Source of the DNA: Psychroserpens luteolus
GTDB taxonomy: Bacteria > Bacteroidota > Bacteroidia > Flavobacteriales > Flavobacteriaceae
DNA length: 64,000 bases
Assembly (NCBI RefSeq): GCF_021032705.1
Contig: NZ_JAHVXI010000004.1
Location: 248,001 to 312,000, forward strand
Direction: 5' to 3'
Part shown: positions 54,573-63,168 of the stretch, one piece after another
Numbering within the stretch: the stretch's first letter is position 1
Layout of the letters: every line of letters starts with the position of its first letter
Position numbers and translations under genes: made by a program
Notes under the pieces: generated by a model
The model's database searches: none
Told to the model about the DNA's origin: nothing
What the model saw: the letters and a program-made list of their open reading frames with translations, nothing else

Positions 54573-54956
54573 ATGAATTCAAATGTTCAGTTAGTAAAAA
54601 CCGTATTGAAATACACTTTTGGTTTAGTGCCAATTATAGCAGGGTTTGACAAGTTTATAAATTTATTAACCGATTGGAGTCAATATGTGTCTACAGGGTT
54701 TTCAGAATTATTACCTTTTGAAGCTGGTACTTTTATGGTTATTGTTGGAATTATTGAAATTGTTGCAGGTGGATTGGTGTTTTTAAAACCCAAAATAGGA
54801 GCCTTTGTGGTTATGGCTTGGCTTATAGCTATTGCGTTAACATTAGTTTTTAGTGGGCATTATATAGATGTAGCAGTAAGAGATTTAGTCATGGCTGTAG
54901 GTGCTTTTTCATTAGCTAAACTTTCAGAAGATAAAATAGAAAATTCCAGAGCTTGA
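54573..54956 (+). CDS. DoxX-family membrane protein
   Basis: A 127-residue protein with four helices and DoxX features (VLKYTFGLVPIIAGFDKFIN, FMVIVGIIEIVAGGLVFLKP, AWLIAIALTLVFSGHYIDVA). It is transcribed divergently from an ECF sigma gene through a shared-motif promoter, so it is the best candidate target of that sigma factor. DoxX proteins have been linked to redox or thiol stress in other bacteria, not tested here. Confidence 0.87.
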   Translation: MNSNVQLVKTVLKYTFGLVPIIAGFDKFINLLTDWSQYVSTGFSELLPFEAGTFMVIVGIIEIVAGGLVFLKPKIGAFVVMAWLIAIALTLVFSGHYIDVAVRDLVMAVGAFSLAKLSEDKIENSRA

Positions 54957-54979
54957 TATATTAGTTAGTATTAAGTAGA

Positions 54980-55012
54980 AAACCACCTATGTGTTTTTGC
55001 TAGGTGGTTTTT
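54980..55012 (+). terminator. terminator of the DoxX gene
   Basis: AAACCACCTA and TAGGTGGTTT pair around an 11-base loop, followed by a T run. Confidence 0.85.
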
Positions 55013-55037
55013 AATTTATTTTTTTTAAAAGACTGCA

Positions 55038-56222
55038 TCAATCTTTTATTAATTGCCGTTGTTTCCATTTGGAAAGAACTTCTTTTTCTTTAGATATTAG
55101 CATGTTGGGATCATTGTTATATTGCTGTCTTCTTTCTTCGGTAACAGCATCAGAATACCACCAGTCATGGGTGTCTTTTACAGTCACTTTTAGATCTCTA
55201 TAAGTTAATCCTGCATTCATAGCTTTTTGATGAGCGATTCTTGCCGAACCATAATGATCACCTTCAGGCATTACCCAAGGTATTTGATAATAGATATCGT
55301 TTTCTTTTAGAAATTCATAATCGTCTACATATATAAACGATGACTTCACGTCAAAGGTGTTTGCTGCTTCATCTATGAACTGCATTACTGTTTGTGTGTC
55401 TTTTGGTCCAACAGCGTTATAGGTACCGTGTTGTTTGTTTTCAGCTAAACGAATATACCACTCAGCAACATCTCGTACGTCGACATACTGTACTAGATCC
55501 TCTTGTTTTCCTGGAACTAGAGTATCACCTCCTTTAGCAAGTCGTATTGGCCAATGTATAAAACGATTGGTTCTGTCTGCAGGTCCAACCATGTAAGTAG
55601 GCCTTACAATAATAGAACGTTCTTTGCCAAAGGCTTTAATGGCTTCTAGCTCAGAATTTCCTTTCATAATACCATAATCTTGTTCGTATTCTTGATCCTC
55701 AGTAAGACCTTCTGGCATGTCTAAAACGAGTTTGGTGTCTTCTTTTATATTGCTGCCTTTGTAAGGGTAATAAACACCAGTAGAAGAAGTGTACATGTAT
55801 ATGCCTACATTGTCTTTTAAAAGGTTAGCAGTGTCCTTAGTCCATTGTACTTTACGACCAGAATTATCAATAACCACGTCCCATTTTCTATTTTCAAGGG
55901 TTTTAAGATTGTCTTCACGATCTCCAATAAGTTGCTCTACATTTTTAAACACCTCCTTATGCACTGTTGGTATTGTTTTTCCTCTGGTAAATGTTGATAC
56001 CTTGTGCCCACGTGAGACAGCATAAGCTATTTGATGAGGCCCTAAAAAACTTGTGCCTCCAAGTATTAAAATACTCAGTTTTTTTGGTGATTCTTTAGAT
56101 GTTTCTACCTCCTTTTTCTTTTCAGGATTGCAGTTTAGCAAGTTAATACCTAATACCGGAACAGCGATACTAGCTAGAGCTCCTTTTTTAATAAATAGTC
56201 GTCTTGATTTTGATGTTTTCAT
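55038..56222 (-). CDS. exported NAD-dependent epimerase/dehydratase-like protein with Tat-type signal
   Basis: About 394 residues from ATG 56222 (MKTSKSRRLF). The start has the Tat-like SRRLFIKKG followed by a hydrophobic stretch and LLNC, a loose lipobox with Asn before the Cys. The body is an SDR: LSILILGGTSFLGPHQIAYA, VVIDNSGRKVQW, IYMYTSSTGVYYPYKGSN and IIVRPTYMVGPADRTNRF, with a probable YGIMKG catalytic YxxxK. NAD-loaded Tat export would explain a folded Rossmann protein outside the cytoplasm. Substrate unknown. Confidence 0.87.
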   Translation of the reverse strand: MKTSKSRRLFIKKGALASIAVPVLGINLLNCNPEKKKEVETSKESPKKLSILILGGTSFLGPHQIAYAVSRGHKVSTFTRGKTIPTVHKEVFKNVEQLIGDREDNLKTLENRKWDVVIDNSGRKVQWTKDTANLLKDNVGIYMYTSSTGVYYPYKGSNIKEDTKLVLDMPEGLTEDQEYEQDYGIMKGNSELEAIKAFGKERSIIVRPTYMVGPADRTNRFIHWPIRLAKGGDTLVPGKQEDLVQYVDVRDVAEWYIRLAENKQHGTYNAVGPKDTQTVMQFIDEAANTFDVKSSFIYVDDYEFLKENDIYYQIPWVMPEGDHYGSARIAHQKAMNAGLTYRDLKVTVKDTHDWWYSDAVTEERRQQYNNDPNMLISKEKEVLSKWKQRQLIKD

Positions 56223-56268
56223 TCTAGCTGTTTTTATAGTGTTGTCAAATGGAGGCAATTAAAGGTAT

Positions 56269-56299
56269 AAAAAAAGCGCAAGTATATCATACCTGCGCT
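56269..56299 (-). terminator. probable terminator of the Crp/Fnr gene
   Basis: AGCGCA and TGCGCT pair at 56275-56299 with an inner GTAT/ATAC extension; an A run on the left gives a T run on the minus strand. It is about 110 bp after the Crp/Fnr stop, so the assignment is less certain. Confidence 0.65.
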
Positions 56300-56409
56300 T
56301 TCATAGCTATTAATCATAGGGATTTACAATAGTGTTATGTCAATCTTACTATTAGGCGCAAAAGTATGAGGATAAATCAATAAAAAAATTGATGTATGGT
56401 AATAAATTA

Positions 56410-56994
56410 TTAGATAGCAGATAATTCTTTTCTAATTCGGCTTAAACTTTCAGTAGTAATACCAAGGTAGGAGGCAATATGATAATTTTTTACACTTTTT
56501 TCAATATTGGGATAGGTATTAATAAAAGATGTGTAACGTTCTGCAGCTGTTTGAGAGAGATTTGATAAGATGCGTTTTTGGAAAGCTGCAAATGCGCGCT
56601 CTAATTTTTTTCTAAAAAAGGATTCTATATGTGGGATTTGAGCGTATAAATATTCTTTATCATCCTTGGATAATCGATATAATATTGCATCTCGTAGGAC
56701 TTCAATATTCATAATGGATTTAGACGTAGAAAAGTAAGCTGTATAATCACTTATCCACCAGTCTTTAATAGCAAACTGGACGGTGTGCTCTTTTCCGTGT
56801 GTATCTATATGATATGACCTAAGACAACCACTATAAATGTAATATTGCTTATCTACTATGTCATCTGCTCTTAGAAGTACTGTTCCTTTGCTGTGTTCCA
56901 CTTTGTGAAATACAGATTCTATGATCTTAATTTCTGCTTTAGAAAATGTAAGACCTTTAAAAATCTCCTTTATTTTGGAGTTGTCAGAGCGCAT
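56410..56994 (-). CDS. Crp/Fnr-family regulator
   Basis: A 194-residue protein with a cNMP-binding-type beta domain (VEHSKGTVLLRADDIVDKQYYIYSGCLRSY) and a C-terminal helix-turn-helix (YHIASYLGITTESLSRIRKE). No iron-sulfur Cys cluster as in Fnr is visible, so the ligand is unknown. Confidence 0.88.
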   Translation of the reverse strand: MRSDNSKIKEIFKGLTFSKAEIKIIESVFHKVEHSKGTVLLRADDIVDKQYYIYSGCLRSYHIDTHGKEHTVQFAIKDWWISDYTAYFSTSKSIMNIEVLRDAILYRLSKDDKEYLYAQIPHIESFFRKKLERAFAAFQKRILSNLSQTAAERYTSFINTYPNIEKSVKNYHIASYLGITTESLSRIRKELSAI

Positions 56995-57003
56995 TATAGT
57001 TTA

Positions 57004-57346
57004 ATTGGTATTATTAAGTTAAGTAAACTTTTTGAAAATAGACTTAAGCTTCGGTATTCTCTAAAAAAATCGGATGATTGACAATTATTAACAAGAAAAA
57101 CTCTTTTAAGCATGATTAATACGTATTGTTTATTCATTAAAAAAACAAGTAGTTTTCAAATACTAACCACGTATATTTTCAAAGCATAGGTGTTTGTACT
57201 TGTTTAAAGAAGAGGTGATTGCGCTCTAAAAGGTATTGTGCTAATTTCAGAAATTTGAATTGTATTCATTGATGCTTTTATCATTTAATACTGGCGCAAA
57301 CCGAAAAGCCAACAGAAAAGAGTAGGTAACTCTAAAATATTATATT
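57004..57346 (+). other. intergenic region upstream of the 118-residue gene
   Basis: This 343 bp AT-rich stretch separates the Crp/Fnr gene from the small gene at 57347. I see no coding frame and no confident promoter or RNA. A leader before the ATG (GTAGGTAACTCTAAAATATT) is A/T-rich as usual here. I see nothing further in it. Confidence 0.45.
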
Positions 57347-57703
57347 ATGGGATTTTATAAGAAACAACCTGTTGATGCAAGTAAGACAACAGCGACGTAT
57401 TTATGGACTGGTTTACGTACACCTGGAATTTTTGTTATTGAAGTGGAAGGTGACGCACAAAACTATTCATATGGATTTAGTTTAACACGAGATGCTCACT
57501 TTGTAGGAGGATTAAAAATAGACTCTATGGGATGGACTGGTCCATTAGGACAAGGAACAACACCTTACAAAGTTAAAGGCTCATTTCCAGGACAGTTTAC
57601 TCCAAAGATTGTCATCTCTGGTGCTAATGGTGATTTTATAGTTGATGTAAAAGAAATACCATCAGATCAAGTAGAGGACTATGTTAAATCTAAAGTTGGT
57701 TAA
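57347..57703 (+). CDS. hypothetical protein, 118 residues
   Basis: A soluble beta-rich protein (TYLWTGLRTPGIFVIEVEG, YSYGFSLTRDAHFVGGLKID, FPGQFTPKIVISGANGDFIV) with no signal peptide. Gly- and aromatic-rich strands suggest a compact sandwich. No family recognised. It has its own terminator and lies beside the boundary of the inserted segment. Confidence 0.72.
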   Translation: MGFYKKQPVDASKTTATYLWTGLRTPGIFVIEVEGDAQNYSYGFSLTRDAHFVGGLKIDSMGWTGPLGQGTTPYKVKGSFPGQFTPKIVISGANGDFIVDVKEIPSDQVEDYVKSKVG

Positions 57704-57726
57704 TATAACTTTGGAGTATTTGCACG

Positions 57727-57757
57727 AAAAAGCCAAAACATTCGTTTTGGCTTTTTT
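57727..57757 (+). terminator. terminator of the 118-residue gene
   Basis: AAAAAGCCAAAAC and GTTTTGGCTTTTT make a 13 bp stem with an ATTC loop, then T. Before the insertion at the htpG end it would have been the convergent terminator for htpG as well. Confidence 0.88.
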
Positions 57758-57786
57758 AATTATAAATTTTTAAGTAATCATAAAGT

Positions 57787-57820
57787 TTACTTAATCATAT
57801 CATAGCTACGCTTGATAAAG
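57787..57820. repeat. 34 bp direct repeat, distal copy of the htpG 3' end
   Basis: Exact copy of 61194-61227, which is the last ten codons plus stop of htpG. Beyond it, with a one-base gap, 9 of the next 12 positions also agree with htpG. It contains TATCA (57798-57802) and TGATA (57813-57817) flanking a 10-base spacer, the sort of arm arrangement seen in tyrosine-recombinase sites. Confidence 0.9.
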
Positions 57821-57845
57821 CTTTTTTAGCTCTATGTAAATTAGA

Positions 57846-60800
57846 CTATTTAAATATTTTAACTCTAAATTCTTTAATTATTGCCGTCCAAAAAGCGTCC
57901 TTTTCTTCATCTTTTAATGCTTTTATTGCCCCATTCATTATTTTATCATTGTCTAGTGATACTATTTTACCTCTCTGAGCAGCTTGATACTTTCCAATTT
58001 TAGAATTTTCCCAATCACAAGACTTTATTATTATTGGTATTATTATTTTATTTTGTGCAATCGCTTTTTCAATTTCGATATACTTTATGTACTTTGTATT
58101 AAGAAACTTGACACTAACTAGGCATACCATTATATCACATTCATCAATCTCTCTTTTTATAGTTTCATCCCACTCATTACCAAATTCAATCTCTCTACAA
58201 TCAAAAGTAACAAGACCCTCATCTTTCAATGTAACTAAATGATCTTGAAAGTCTTTTAAATAATCCAAATCAAATTTGGAATATGAAATAAATATTTTTT
58301 TTGGTGGATTCATTATTTTTTTAGTTTTTAAATTTTGTAAATTATTTATTTCAGAAGTTGATTTTAAAACTCCTGCCAAACCTACATTATATAATAATTG
58401 TTTAATCAAAATTCTTTCATTGCTCTCATTACAAGTAACCGATGAGTTTTCACCTTTTTGGGACCATTCTATTAGTTTATGATATTTGAATTTAGTTATT
58501 TCTATCGATTCTTTGCATATGGAACATATACATGGGACCTCAATTATGGCCTCGACACCTTTATATTCATCGGTAATGTTTTCTAATGCATCGTTAATTA
58601 ATATTATCAAACCTCGTGCATCTGTCCCTTTCGCTTTAATCGAAATTTTTCTATTATAAAAGTCTTCTTCTACCTGTGCAATTGCAGTATTGTTTTTAAA
58701 CTTAAAGTTAACAGCATTATTCCATACCTTATTATCATTCTCAATGTATTTACTGAGTTCCGCACTAAGTTGATTGACCATTCCTCTTGGCATGAAATCA
58801 AATATGTACTCAATACATAAACAATTTTCATCATTTTTCCACTTTTCTTCTACTGGCATTGATATTAGACGAGCAGGTATAATATAACTTTGCTTTTTAT
58901 GTTTTTTTGCAAATGATATTTTAAATATTTCGAGCATTTTTTTTAATATGAAATGCTTGTCATTGTACATTTTTTCATGCCATAACCTCTTAAAGTCTTC
59001 AGGTTTAATATGACCATGCCTTGATTGAATTTGTTTATCGTCAATGATAAGATAAACAGCATTCATTGCCCATTGCGGTTCTAATATTACCCAGTTCACC
59101 AATTCCTCGTTGTTAGAATACCATAACACAACGCCAATATCATGAAGAAATCGACAACAATCTCCAAAATCATCTGGCTCTGAAAAACTGTCAGGACTAA
59201 TTTCAGAACAGATTTTAATAAATGATTCGAAAGAAATGCATGATTGTTTTTTTGACTCTTTGGCAAGCTGGTCTCTTACAAGTGACCAAGATTTTGGAAC
59301 TTCTCTGCCGTAGTGTGGTAATGATATTATTTGATTTACTATAGTTTTTTTTACTTTTTCTAAACCTTCATTATTGTTTGGTAGATTGATTTCATAATAA
59401 GGTTTTAACTGAGTCTTTATAATATTAAAATTATCATTTGCGATGAAATTACCTAAATCGTTCCATGGAGATTTATTTCCATCATGACATGTTTGTCCAA
59501 TAATGATTGGACTATTACCCCCAAACTGATATATAGTTGGAATCCAATAATCAAAATTATGATGAGCTAATCTAGTTGTTGCCAGTAAAACGAAAACAGA
59601 ATTTTCAGTAATAAAAAATCTGTGTACTGGATAGTATACGTCCTGACCTCCGAAATCCCAAATATGAGCTATGTGTTTTTTTTTATTTTTCTCAATGAAA
59701 TTCCAATCATTTATTTCTATTCCTCTAGTTCTTTTATCTTTTCTGGGTAAACTTGATTTTTCATTTATCAATCTTCTTTGTAAAGAAGTTTTACCAGCGC
59801 TCCCTTCACCTACCATAGTCAATTTTACCTCATATATATAATCGATGCCTTCTTTTTCAATCTTTTCAAAATATCTATGGATTGCTTTCTTTCCTTGACT
59901 AACTATTTCAATCGGTGGACTTTTTAAAGGATTATTATGTAGTGTGATTGTGTTATCCTTATAACCAAATTGATCCCATGAAATATTCATGTCAAAATCT
60001 AAGACCCACTTGGGTAATGTCTCAATAGGATTTTCTTGAAGTTGAAGTTGATTCAATTGTTTCAAATCCTTCAAACTTTCTATGTTTTGAATCCTATTAT
60101 TACTCAAATTGAGTTGTGTTAGATGTTTGTGAGTGTCTAGTGCATTAATATCTATAATACTATTATCCTGTAAGTCTAATCTATATGAGAAATTTAGACC
60201 TTTAAGAAAGTCAATGTTACTTATACCACAGTTCCCCAAACTCAAAGAATCCAATTTTGCAATATACTTTATTGGAGAAAAGTCCTTAATCTGATCATTT
60301 GATATTAGCCAGAGAGTTGACAGATTTTCTAATTTTGGTAGATGACGAATGTCCGTTATATCGTTTGACCCTAAATTTATTGTTTCCAACTTTTTTAGGT
60401 TGGATAAATTACTTATTTCTTTAACATTGTTATTATGTAATGAAATTCTTCTGGCATTTTTGAAGCCTTTCAAAAAAGAAATATCAACAATACTGTTTCC
60501 ATTAAGCTCTAACTCGACAATACTGTCTTTAAAAGAGGCAGAAGCAAGTGCTATAAAGTCTACTGTCGGACAAGCATGAATTCCTAAAAATTGTAACTTT
60601 AGTAGTTTTAAAATTGGTTTGATATTTATCAACTCCAGCTTTACAAGTGATAACTTTATCAAATTCTTCAAATTTTTCAAAAAATCAATACTTTCGATTT
60701 TACAATGAGATATTTCTAGGTGTTCTAAAGAAGTAAATTTGCCTAATGAATCACTATCTTCAAGATCGCAATTGTCTAATTCCAGTTCCTTTAAAAAATG

Positions 60801-61043
60801 GAAATTCTTTAGACTATTAGATTTCGAAATTTGAATGTTGGAAATGCTCAAATATTTTAAATTACTAAAAAGTAAAAGTTCTTGAGGAAAAGGTTCTTTA
60901 ATATTATTTATGATAGAAAGTGAAATGACTTCCCTTTTTTCATTTAAAGAATATGAATATGTAGATTTTCTTTTTTCAAATTGAACTTCAGTCAATTTTG
61001 TGTCTAATTTTTCTTGTATTTTTTCAATCAGGGATATGTCCAT
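57846..61043 (-). CDS. LRR-Roc-COR-TIR protein (Roco GTPase with TIR domain), candidate defence protein
   Basis: A 1065-residue protein. Residues about 55-345 are leucine-rich repeats (for example LNLSNNRIQNIESLKDLKQL), with an LRR cap (ETLPKWVLD). The Roc GTPase domain spans about 403-575 with P-loop GEGSAGKTS (412-420) and switch II DFGGQ (463-467). The COR dimerisation domain spans about 576-830, followed by a Cys-rich zinc-like patch (CICSIC, 838-843, and C871). A C-terminal TIR domain (about 915-1060) begins KKIFISYSKFDLDYLKDF; Glu990 in YIKYIEIEKAI aligns with the NADase catalytic Glu of bacterial TIR proteins. Predicted role: LRR sensing, GTPase switch, TIR-mediated NAD loss. It is the sole gene of a segment inserted at the htpG end. 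Substrate or trigger is unproved. Confidence 0.9.
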   Translation of the reverse strand: MDISLIEKIQEKLDTKLTEVQFEKRKSTYSYSLNEKREVISLSIINNIKEPFPQELLLFSNLKYLSISNIQISKSNSLKNFHFLKELELDNCDLEDSDSLGKFTSLEHLEISHCKIESIDFLKNLKNLIKLSLVKLELINIKPILKLLKLQFLGIHACPTVDFIALASASFKDSIVELELNGNSIVDISFLKGFKNARRISLHNNNVKEISNLSNLKKLETINLGSNDITDIRHLPKLENLSTLWLISNDQIKDFSPIKYIAKLDSLSLGNCGISNIDFLKGLNFSYRLDLQDNSIIDINALDTHKHLTQLNLSNNRIQNIESLKDLKQLNQLQLQENPIETLPKWVLDFDMNISWDQFGYKDNTITLHNNPLKSPPIEIVSQGKKAIHRYFEKIEKEGIDYIYEVKLTMVGEGSAGKTSLQRRLINEKSSLPRKDKRTRGIEINDWNFIEKNKKKHIAHIWDFGGQDVYYPVHRFFITENSVFVLLATTRLAHHNFDYWIPTIYQFGGNSPIIIGQTCHDGNKSPWNDLGNFIANDNFNIIKTQLKPYYEINLPNNNEGLEKVKKTIVNQIISLPHYGREVPKSWSLVRDQLAKESKKQSCISFESFIKICSEISPDSFSEPDDFGDCCRFLHDIGVVLWYSNNEELVNWVILEPQWAMNAVYLIIDDKQIQSRHGHIKPEDFKRLWHEKMYNDKHFILKKMLEIFKISFAKKHKKQSYIIPARLISMPVEEKWKNDENCLCIEYIFDFMPRGMVNQLSAELSKYIENDNKVWNNAVNFKFKNNTAIAQVEEDFYNRKISIKAKGTDARGLIILINDALENITDEYKGVEAIIEVPCICSICKESIEITKFKYHKLIEWSQKGENSSVTCNESNERILIKQLLYNVGLAGVLKSTSEINNLQNLKTKKIMNPPKKIFISYSKFDLDYLKDFQDHLVTLKDEGLVTFDCREIEFGNEWDETIKREIDECDIMVCLVSVKFLNTKYIKYIEIEKAIAQNKIIIPIIIKSCDWENSKIGKYQAAQRGKIVSLDNDKIMNGAIKALKDEEKDAFWTAIIKEFRVKIFK

Positions 61044-61118
61044 TATAATAATATTAATTTAGTAAAAAAATGGTCTATTTTGAATGCTAAATTAACGTTT
61101 TCAACTGTGCGATAAAAT

Positions 61119-61132
61119 ACGTAGTTCTACGT
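61119..61132. repeat. palindrome upstream of the Roco-TIR gene
   Basis: ACGTAG and CTACGT flank TT (ACGTAGTTCTACGT). It lies about 76-90 bp before the ATG on the minus strand, in the promoter zone, and could be an operator. No second copy is visible in the spacer. Confidence 0.5.
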
Positions 61133-61140
61133 AAAAAATA

Positions 61141-61166
61141 AAACCACCTCGATTATGAAGTGGTTT
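61141..61166 (-). terminator. terminator of htpG
   Basis: On the minus strand AAACCAC and GTGGTTT pair with an internal mismatch, followed by a T run. It lies 28 bp after the htpG stop, on the inserted side of the repeat, so insertion has supplied a new terminator for htpG. Confidence 0.78.
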
Positions 61167-61193
61167 TAAATTATTTAGGTGTTTGAGTAATTA

Positions 61194-61227
61194 TTACTTA
61201 ATCATATCATAGCTACGCTTGATAAAG
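61194..61227. repeat. 34 bp direct repeat, intact copy at the htpG stop
   Basis: Begins exactly at the htpG stop codon and runs into the coding region. Identical to 57787-57820. Confidence 0.9.
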
Positions 61228-63083
61228 TTTGTCAACTCTTCACCTTTAAGTAAACCTTGAGATAAACGCGCTAAGTCTAAACTTTGATTAATCAAACGTT
61301 CTTGTTTCTTTTTGGTTTTGGTATTGAGTATGTCACCAACCAATTCTGAGTTGGTATTGACCACAAGATTATACATCTCTGGCATATTACCCATACCAAA
61401 CATACCACCGCCTCCGCCAGTTTGTTGCATCTCTTTCATACGACGCATAAACTCGGGTTGTGTGATGATAAATGGTGATGCATCACTGTCCATTGCCTCT
61501 AATTGTACAGAAAATTTTTCCGCAGGAATAACTTCTTTTAATAACTCATCCAATTTCGTTTTTTCTTCTTCAGATAATTTTGAAATAGACGTGTCTTCTT
61601 TCTTGATTAAGTTATCTATATGATCTCCATCGACACGAGCAAAAGAAATATTCTCTTTGGTCGTTTCTAGTTTCTGAATCAAGTGTGAAACAATTGGTGA
61701 ATCTAATAATAACACTTCGTAACCTTTAGCTTTTGCAGCTTCAATATAAGAATGCTGTGCATCTGTATCAGACGCATATAAGATTACCAATTTATCATCT
61801 TTATTGGTTTGTTTGGCTTTAATCTTATTATATAATTCTTCATAAGTGTAGTACGTGCCATCAACTGTTGGATATAAAGCAAATGCATCGGCTTTATCAA
61901 AGAATTTTTCTTCGGAAAGCATTCCGTATTCAATAACGATTTTGATATCATCCCATTTCTTCTCGAAATCTTCACGATTAGCATTGAATAAAGATTTCAA
62001 CTTATCTGCCACTTTACGTGTGATATATGATGAAATTTTCTTTACAGCACCATCAGCTTGTAAATAACTACGAGAAACATTTAACGGAATATCTGGTGAA
62101 TCGATCACACCTCGAAGCATGGTTAAAAACTCAGGAACGATTCCCTCAACATTATCGGTAACAAATACTTGATTTTGATATAATTGAATGCGATCTTTTT
62201 GAATGTTTAGATCGTTCGTCATTTTTGGGAAATATAAAATCCCAGTTAAATTGAAGGGGTAATCAACATTAAGATGAATGTTAAATAAAGGCTCTTCAAA
62301 TTGCATTGGATACAACTCTCTGTAGAAATTTTTATAATCATCCTCTTCCAAATCTGTTGGTTGTTTTGTCCAAGCCGGATTTGGATTGTTGATGATGTTG
62401 TCTATTTCTTGAGTAGGCGCTGGGTCTTCCTCTTTTGCACCTTCTGGTTTTGGAAGCGTTTCAGTTTTCATTCCAAATTTGATTGGAATAGGCATAAACT
62501 TATTATACTTTGACAGCAGTTCACCAATACGACCTTCTTCTAAAAACTCTGTAGAGTCTTCAGCAATATGAAGGATAATCTCAGTTCCTCTTTCAGTTTT
62601 ATCCGATTCTTCTAGAGTAAATTCAGGAGATCCATCGCAGGTCCAATGTGCAGCAGGTTCATCTTTATGCGACTTAGTAATAATTTCTACTTTTTCAGCA
62701 ACCATAAAAGCAGAGTAGAACCCGAGTCCGAAATGACCAATAATTCCAGAGTCCTTTGCAGCATCTTTATACTTGTCTAAGAATTCTTCGGCTCCAGAAA
62801 ATGCTACTTGGTTAATGTATTTCTCAACCTCTTCTGCTGTCATTCCTAAACCTTGATCTATAATATGAAGTTTTTTAGCATCCTTATCGATTTTAACTTC
62901 AATTTGCGGATTCCCATATTCACTTTTCGAATCACCAATACTGGTGAGATGTTTTAGCTTAAGTGTAGCATCTGTAGCATTACTTATCAACTCACGTAAA
63001 AAGATTTCGTGGTCGCTATACAAGAATTTTTTAATGAGCGGAAAAATATTTTCTACCGATACATTAATGTTTCCTTTTGTCAT
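61194..63083 (-). CDS. htpG: molecular chaperone HtpG (Hsp90)
   Basis: A 629-residue Hsp90. The ATP-binding domain has IFLRELISNATDATLKLKHL, IIDQGLGMTAEEVEKYI and GHFGLGFYSAFMVAEKVEI. The middle domain has LPLNVSRSYLQADGAVKKIS, and the C-terminal dimer domain ends with a Gly-rich MQQTGGGGGMFGMGNMP. Full length and normal. Its last ten codons and stop (from 61194) are the intact member of a 34 bp direct repeat whose second copy lies beyond the Roco-TIR gene, so the gene end has been used as an insertion site without being damaged. Confidence 0.96.
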   Translation of the reverse strand: MTKGNINVSVENIFPLIKKFLYSDHEIFLRELISNATDATLKLKHLTSIGDSKSEYGNPQIEVKIDKDAKKLHIIDQGLGMTAEEVEKYINQVAFSGAEEFLDKYKDAAKDSGIIGHFGLGFYSAFMVAEKVEIITKSHKDEPAAHWTCDGSPEFTLEESDKTERGTEIILHIAEDSTEFLEEGRIGELLSKYNKFMPIPIKFGMKTETLPKPEGAKEEDPAPTQEIDNIINNPNPAWTKQPTDLEEDDYKNFYRELYPMQFEEPLFNIHLNVDYPFNLTGILYFPKMTNDLNIQKDRIQLYQNQVFVTDNVEGIVPEFLTMLRGVIDSPDIPLNVSRSYLQADGAVKKISSYITRKVADKLKSLFNANREDFEKKWDDIKIVIEYGMLSEEKFFDKADAFALYPTVDGTYYTYEELYNKIKAKQTNKDDKLVILYASDTDAQHSYIEAAKAKGYEVLLLDSPIVSHLIQKLETTKENISFARVDGDHIDNLIKKEDTSISKLSEEEKTKLDELLKEVIPAEKFSVQLEAMDSDASPFIITQPEFMRRMKEMQQTGGGGGMFGMGNMPEMYNLVVNTNSELVGDILNTKTKKKQERLINQSLDLARLSQGLLKGEELTNFIKRSYDMIK

Positions 63084-63168
63084 GATATATCTATTTTATT
63101 ATAATTAATTTGAATATTAACAAGTAGGCAAATAAAATACCAATAGATAGATTATGACAAGATGACAT

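Larger units (their letters stand above)
57821..61193. mobile_element. putative 3.37 kb single-gene insertion at the 3' end of htpG
   Basis: Segment bounded by the 34 bp direct repeats. It contains one gene (LRR-Roc-COR-TIR, 57846-61043), a terminator at 61141-61166 and a palindrome at 61119-61132, and no integrase or transposase. The geometry (gene end kept intact, copy at the far side) is that of site-specific insertion into a gene end, but loss of integrase genes or another duplication mechanism cannot be excluded. Confidence 0.6.

Noticed and set aside
57821-61193. Classical transposon or IS
   Set aside because: No inverted terminal repeats, transposase or short target duplication of 2-14 bp; the duplication is 34 bp and matches a gene end.
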